9,511 bases of DNA from Actinomycetota bacterium (GTDB taxonomy: Bacteria > Actinomycetota > Acidimicrobiia > Acidimicrobiales > Acidimicrobiaceae): contig DAHVOF010000040.1 of assembly GCA_027318945.1 (NCBI GenBank), forward strand, positions 1 through 9,511, in the 5' to 3' direction. The translations under genes and the position numbers were made by a program. The notes beneath the pieces are model-generated. The model was given only the letters and a program-made list of their open reading frames with translations. It did not search any database and was not told where the DNA came from. Within the stretch, counting starts at the first letter, position 1. Each line of letters starts with the position of its first letter. Shown here one piece after another: positions 6,173-9,511 of this stretch.

Positions 6173-7768
6173 TCATGAAGTGACCTCGATGGAAGCCGGT
6201 TCGCTTCCTCCCGACCAGAACCCCTGTTGCTGAGCGAGATCCGACAGGTCGACCTCTCCATTGGCAATAGAGGTGAGCAGGCGGGTTACATCAGCGAATG
6301 CAGCATCTGCTGGCAGCTCGCCCCGCCTCCAACTTGCGAGCTGCCCTGCGCCTGCGTCCCCGCCCATGGCTACATCAAAGGCGTCAAACACTGACTCCTC
6401 GTTCTTTCCCATAGTCGCCCTTAGACCGACATGTGCAAGCGCCACCTGAGCGCATGATGCCTTGCAGCCAGACATGTGTATTCGAAGTCCTTGAAGCCGT
6501 TCCCATCCTTCTCGTGGAATGTTGGTTCTCAGGTGGTCAATGAGCTTCGAGCCGTATGGCTTCATCGCCAGGATCGCGAACTTGCAGAACGGCGCGCTCG
6601 TGCAGGCAATGACCCCTCTTTCAAATGGATCGGGGTCAGGGCGAAGCCGTTCAAGCAACGGCTCGTCCAGCAATCTGTCGACGTCCTTTACGCCGGTGAG
6701 GATCAGGTTCTGGCGAAGCGTCAGCCGTATCTGCCCATCACCATGGTGGTCAGCCAGTCTGGCTATCTCCGCCAGGTCCTCGGCTGTCATCCGTCCCAAC
6801 GGTACGCACAACCCAACGTAGTGGGATCCGTTGCGATCCGCGTGAACGCCGACATGGTCCTCGTTCTCCCAACTCGAGAGATCATCTCCAGCAGAAAGCG
6901 CCTCGAAAGGCAGCCTCGACCTGATCTCTTCCTCCACCTTTTCGATTCCAAGGCTGTGCACGAGGGCTCGAAAGCGATTGATCGAAGAGTTCTGATAGTC
7001 CCCAAGATCGGCGAAAACGCGCAACGCGGCCTTTACGACATCTACTGCGTGCTCCGGAGTCACAAACATATCAGCCCTGGTAGCAAGTCTCGGATAGTCC
7101 GAAAGCCCTCCTCCCAGATGAACATTGAAGCCGAGCCCACCGACCTTCCTGGCCGGAGTAAACGCAACGCAGTTCACCCTGGCCACCACACAGTCGCTAT
7201 GGCAAGCGGTGACGGCGACCTTGAACTTGCGGGGTAGAAAAGCGCTCAGCCGCTCGTTCTGCAATGCAAACGAATTGAGGCCATCGATTACTGGTCCGAT
7301 GTCAAAGTGTGACGAGGGATCGATCCCTTCCACTGGGCACGAGGTAATATTGCGCATCGAGTTGCCGCAAGCTTCCAGAGAACTAAGTCCAACTTCCGAA
7401 AAGCGCCTCCAGATCTCCCCAAGGTTTTCAAATCGGATCCAGTGGATCTGGAAGTTCTGCCGCGTAGTAATTTCAGCGAATCGTTCGGGTGCATCCGCTC
7501 CCGGGCTTCGAAGAGAGAAATCGCTTACCACTCCTGCAATCGCGCGCAGCTGTCCTGCAGTGAGCCGCCCCCCGGGGATCCGAGTTCTGAGCATGAATGT
7601 TCCGTCAAAATTGTCGTCATAGATCCCGACCAATCGAAGCTTGCCTACCCCGAGGGGGCCGCGGTCGTCTGGATGAAGTTCGTTCCAGGCAACAGGACCC
7701 CTAGCGCAAATTGCACCCATTACCTCAGTTGGTGATTGATCGGCCTTGAACAGCTGCTTGAAGGACAT
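6173..7768 (-). CDS. Siroheme/4Fe-4S sulfite (or nitrite) reductase, NirA/CysI family
   Basis: Cytoplasmic hemoprotein performing the six-electron reduction of sulfite to sulfide or nitrite to ammonia. The 531 residues show the expected two-fold repeat. Visible motifs are FMLRTRIPGG (58-67), TTRQNFQIHW (101-110), MRNITSC (138-144), LPRKFKVAV (178-186) and GFNVHLGGGL (213-222). The four cluster/siroheme cysteines are intact: C-x5-C (389, 395) and C-x3-C (435, 439). Substrate-pocket positions correspond to E. coli CysI Arg83, Arg153, Lys215 and Lys217 as Arg61, Arg139, Lys181 and Lys183. The second lysine is usual in sulfite reductases and is Asn in plant nitrite reductase, so sulfite is favoured. 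The context SGCKASCAQ departs from the common TGCPN-C form. There is no Shine-Dalgarno site; a -10 box seven bases upstream suggests leaderless translation. It is the first gene of an operon with the FrhB-like protein. Confidence 0.94.
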   Translation of the reverse strand: MSFKQLFKADQSPTEVMGAICARGPVAWNELHPDDRGPLGVGKLRLVGIYDDNFDGTFMLRTRIPGGRLTAGQLRAIAGVVSDFSLRSPGADAPERFAEITTRQNFQIHWIRFENLGEIWRRFSEVGLSSLEACGNSMRNITSCPVEGIDPSSHFDIGPVIDGLNSFALQNERLSAFLPRKFKVAVTACHSDCVVARVNCVAFTPARKVGGLGFNVHLGGGLSDYPRLATRADMFVTPEHAVDVVKAALRVFADLGDYQNSSINRFRALVHSLGIEKVEEEIRSRLPFEALSAGDDLSSWENEDHVGVHADRNGSHYVGLCVPLGRMTAEDLAEIARLADHHGDGQIRLTLRQNLILTGVKDVDRLLDEPLLERLRPDPDPFERGVIACTSAPFCKFAILAMKPYGSKLIDHLRTNIPREGWERLQGLRIHMSGCKASCAQVALAHVGLRATMGKNEESVFDAFDVAMGGDAGAGQLASWRRGELPADAAFADVTRLLTSIANGEVDLSDLAQQQGFWSGGSEPASIEVTS

Positions 7769-7775
7769 GGCAAAG

Positions 7776-7784
7776 ATTATATCA
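7776..7784 (-). promoter_or_regulatory. Extended -10 promoter (TGATATAAT) for a leaderless reductase mRNA
   Basis: The minus strand carries TG-A-TATAAT, a perfect extended -10, ending seven bases before the ATG at 7768. Transcription would then begin at or next to the A of the ATG. This agrees with the lack of any ribosome-binding site and with the leaderless promoters common in actinomycetes. No consensus -35 is present at 17-18 bases (the sequence there reads near TGATCAG), as is usual for extended -10 promoters. Confidence 0.6.
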
Positions 7785-7862
7785 TAAAGCTGACAAATCT
7801 GATCATATTTATATACTTTAGGCCGAAGAGAGACTTGATAATGCTGTTATGCAAGGGAGGGC

Positions 7863-8003
7863 CGGTCGCGGAGAGCAGCAAAACCCCGCGAGGGGAAGCT
7901 GTATGCGCGCGTCACTTGAACACACTCAATGGCAACGGTTTAAGCAGGCGGGGCAACCATGGAACCCTTGTCATCGCCGCCTGCTCGCTCCCCGCGATCA
8001 CCG
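7863..8003 (-). other. Intergenic stretch with nested inverted repeats (possible structured RNA)
   Basis: Several paired segments nest inside one another. The outer helix pairs 8003-7988 with 7875-7863: CGGT/ACCG, a 3-nt bulge, then nine pairs including one G-U on the minus strand. Inside are a 9-bp stem (7943-7951 with 7977-7985), a weak 4-bp arm (TTGA/TCAA near 7917-7930) and a small hairpin (7876-7901) with CCCC/GGGG capped by four bases. It matches no riboswitch class I can recognise. It lies between the Ig-protein stop and the reductase promoter, so it could be 3' UTR, an independent RNA, or coincidence in GC-rich sequence. Confidence 0.28.
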
Positions 8004-8044
8004 CAGGAGGTGGCTGCTTTGTTGCCAGGCAGCCACCTCCTGCG
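8002..8044 (-). terminator. 16-bp perfect hairpin just after the Ig-repeat gene
   Basis: CGCAGGAGGTGGCTGC (8002-8017) and its exact complement (8029-8044) enclose an 11-base loop. It begins five bases after the stop codon of the surface-protein gene. There is no T-run on the minus strand after the stem, so it is either a U-poor terminator, as is frequent in actinomycetes, or an mRNA 3'-end stabiliser. Confidence 0.6.
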
Positions 8045-8049
8045 TGCGT

Positions 8050-9511
8050 TTACTTTACCATTATCGTCAGAGAGTGAGAGGTTCCGTCGCTGATCAGTAC
8101 TGTAAGATGCACGATGCTGCCTGGCACAATGCCTTGAGTCCGCAGCTTCAGCTGATACTGATAATGACCGTCGACAAACGAAAATGCGTCACCCATATTT
8201 GCTTGCCCCTGGGGCAGTGCCGGACTGCCATTGACGAGCAGAGTGGCTAGTGCATTCGACACAACGTTGCCATCGTAATTATAGAGAACGAACTTCACCG
8301 GGATCGTCTCGTTCACCTGGGCTACTTTGCCAAGCGACGCAGGCGGAAGAAAGCCTCCGAACTTGTAAGTGACGTTCTCGACGACGCTTCCGGTGCTAGC
8401 CGTGAAGTTGCCATCCCCCTGGTAACTCGCCGTTATAGTCTGGCCCGACCCAATTGGAAGAGAGGTCTCCAATGTGGCCGTCGTAACGCCCGCAGATGTG
8501 GTCACACTTGAAGTTCCAAGTGTTGCGCTCCCATCGGTGAAAGTCACGGACCCTGTTGGCGATGAAACAGCGGTGCTTCCCGGTGTCAGAACCGTGACAG
8601 TGGCGGTTAGCGTGACTTTTTGGCCGCCAACGAGGTTACTTTCGCTTGATGTGAGCGACGTGGAGGTGGCTGCCTTATTCACGGCCTGAGACAGACCGGG
8701 ACTTTCGCTGGGAACGAAAATACCGCTTCCACTGTAGTGCGCCGTAATACTGTGTGTTCCGACTGACAACGCATCCGTCTGAAGGCTTGCGGATCCGCTC
8801 GAGTTGAGCGCCTCCGTTCCAATGTTGGTCGTTCCATCAAAGAAGCTCACCATGCCGGTCGGAGTCATTGTCGTGGATCCGGTCCCCACAACGGTTGCGG
8901 TCAAAGTAATTTGCTGTCCGAACACCGATGTCGGAGAACTCGAGCTGATCGTCGTTGTATCGGAAGTGCACGGCACCGTCGTTGGATACCCAACAGTGCC
9001 TATGCATGTCACGCCTTTCACAAGCACTTCGAACTGGTCCCCTGTAGCCAGGGAAAATCCGCCGACTCCGTAGTATGATCCCAGTCCAAATTGGATATTG
9101 GTATCTGTGTAATTGCTCACCGTGATGCCAATGCCATTACCAGTCTGGCCAGCATTCCATGGTGCGGTCAGATCGCTCAATCCGAGCTGGTTGCCGTAGT
9201 CTAGGCCGGTGAAGGGAACCGGCTGTCCTGTGTTGGGCGGTATGGTACCAAATCCCTCACCGCTAATTGTAATTGCTGGACTGCTTGTATTGCCCGTTAT
9301 CGAAACCGAGCTGATCGACACCGGTTGGCAGTACACCGTCGTTGGATACCCAACGGTGCCTATGCATGTCACGCCTTTCACGAGCACTTCGAACTGGTCC
9401 CCTGTAGCCAGGGAAAATCCGCCGACTCCGTAGTATGATCCCAGTCCAAATTGGATATTGGTATCTGTGTAATTGCTCACCGTGATGCCAATGCCATTAC
9501 CAGTCTGGCCA
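8050..9511 (-). CDS. Secreted Ig-like repeat protein with C-terminal PxKF domain (partial, N-terminus beyond window)
   Basis: Large, probably extracellular Ser/Thr/Gly-rich protein. The frame runs off the right edge: bases 9481-9511 encode GQTGNGIGIT in frame, matching the next repeat, so the GTG at 9480 is not the true start. The visible 486 residues are: the end of one 120-residue repeat; a full second copy with an IPT/TIG-like TISGEGFGTIPP and the motif DQFEVLVKGVTCIGTVGYP; an Ig-like domain (about 8964-8674, GMVSFFDG...SITAHYSGSGIFVPS); a second one (about 8670-8371, GSVTFTDG...ITASYQGDGNFTAS); and a C-terminal PxKF domain (about 8370-8053) with KFGGFLPP and IPVKFVLYNYDG. No LPXTG anchor or C-terminal membrane segment is seen. 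Each repeat has two cysteines 12 apart that could form a disulfide. Such proteins usually act as adhesins or envelope/appendage proteins; the target is unknown. Confidence 0.92.
   Translation of the reverse strand, partial: GQTGNGIGITVSNYTDTNIQFGLGSYYGVGGFSLATGDQFEVLVKGVTCIGTVGYPTTVYCQPVSISSVSITGNTSSPAITISGEGFGTIPPNTGQPVPFTGLDYGNQLGLSDLTAPWNAGQTGNGIGITVSNYTDTNIQFGLGSYYGVGGFSLATGDQFEVLVKGVTCIGTVGYPTTVPCTSDTTTISSSSPTSVFGQQITLTATVVGTGSTTMTPTGMVSFFDGTTNIGTEALNSSGSASLQTDALSVGTHSITAHYSGSGIFVPSESPGLSQAVNKAATSTSLTSSESNLVGGQKVTLTATVTVLTPGSTAVSSPTGSVTFTDGSATLGTSSVTTSAGVTTATLETSLPIGSGQTITASYQGDGNFTASTGSVVENVTYKFGGFLPPASLGKVAQVNETIPVKFVLYNYDGNVVSNALATLLVNGSPALPQGQANMGDAFSFVDGHYQYQLKLRTQGIVPGSIVHLTVLISDGTSHSLTIMVK
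8974..9151. repeat. Near-identical coding repeat, copy 2 (period 360 bp)
   Basis: Matches 9334-9511 with two differences in 178 bp: A rather than G at both 8995 and 9022 on the plus strand. Both changes fall in third codon positions and are silent. The 360-bp period is exactly 120 codons. The full repeat unit spans this segment plus 9152-9333, whose partner lies beyond the window. Confidence 0.95.
9334..9511. repeat. Near-identical coding repeat, copy 1 (continues beyond window)
   Basis: Partner of 8974-9151 at a 360-bp offset. Identity continues unbroken to the last base, so the array extends further to the right and its copy number cannot be seen here. Confidence 0.95.

Noticed and set aside
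7884..7895. Minus-strand CCCC/GGGG hairpin followed by TTTT as an intrinsic terminator
   Set aside because: The stem is only four pairs and the T-run is four bases, too weak to call alone, with a 16-bp hairpin already at the gene end.
7863..8003. Known riboswitch (cobalamin, SAM, c-di-GMP, c-di-AMP, TPP)
   Set aside because: From memory, none of the conserved core motifs of these classes appears on either strand, and the reductase promoter lies downstream of the region.
7736..8077. Plus-strand 113-codon frame across the reductase upstream region
   Set aside because: It starts inside the reductase gene, runs through its promoter and the perfect hairpin, and has no protein-like features.
9478..9480. 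GTG as the start of the Ig-repeat gene
   Set aside because: The frame continues upstream to the window edge and encodes the same residues as the next repeat, so this is an internal valine.
1..9511. Mobile elements, CRISPR arrays, tRNA or rRNA genes
   Set aside because: No transposase or integrase motifs, terminal repeats, spacer-repeat arrays or conserved RNA gene sequences were seen. The only strong direct repeats are in-frame within the Ig-repeat gene.

Overview
The window is a moderately GC-rich bacterial segment (GC not counted) in which every gene I can support lies on the minus strand; the long plus-strand frames are shadows. It fits an F420-using actinomycete, possibly a member of the Acidimicrobiia. 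The reasons are a FrhB-family iron-sulfur flavoprotein, a secreted Ig-repeat protein ending in a PxKF domain, frequent GTG/TTG starts, and a promoter placed for a leaderless mRNA. This assignment is inference: no rRNA or other marker gene is present, and Chloroflexota could look similar.

Reading in the direction of transcription (right to left). 9511-8050 is the 3' part of a large secreted protein: near-identical 120-residue repeats, two Ig-like domains and a C-terminal PxKF domain. It is followed by a strong 16-bp hairpin and a structured-looking intergenic stretch. 7768-4881 is a two-gene operon: a siroheme/4Fe-4S sulfite or nitrite reductase (NirA/CysI family), then a protein with two ferredoxin-type clusters and a FrhB/FpoF core. 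Together they resemble, as separate genes, the two halves of the archaeal F420-dependent sulfite reductase Fsr. This is the most interesting item in the window. 4581-2830 is a long HlyD/MacA-type adaptor with no pump gene beside it.

2635-1988 is poorly characterised: a possible 43-residue ORF with a good ribosome-binding site, a near-palindrome overlapping a -10-like box, and a small cysteine-rich acidic protein of unknown function. 1734 to 1 is the start of a carbohydrate-type ABC importer operon: a MalK/UgpC-like ATPase, then a MalF/UgpA-like permease cut by the window edge. Two inverted repeats upstream of the ATPase are candidate operators.

The reductase pair would work as an electron chain: reduced F420 or ferredoxin, to flavin and iron-sulfur clusters in the FrhB-like protein, to 4Fe-4S/siroheme in the reductase, to sulfite (or nitrite). 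The transporter, adaptor and surface protein look like independent units. No tRNA, rRNA, CRISPR array, insertion sequence or phage gene was seen.
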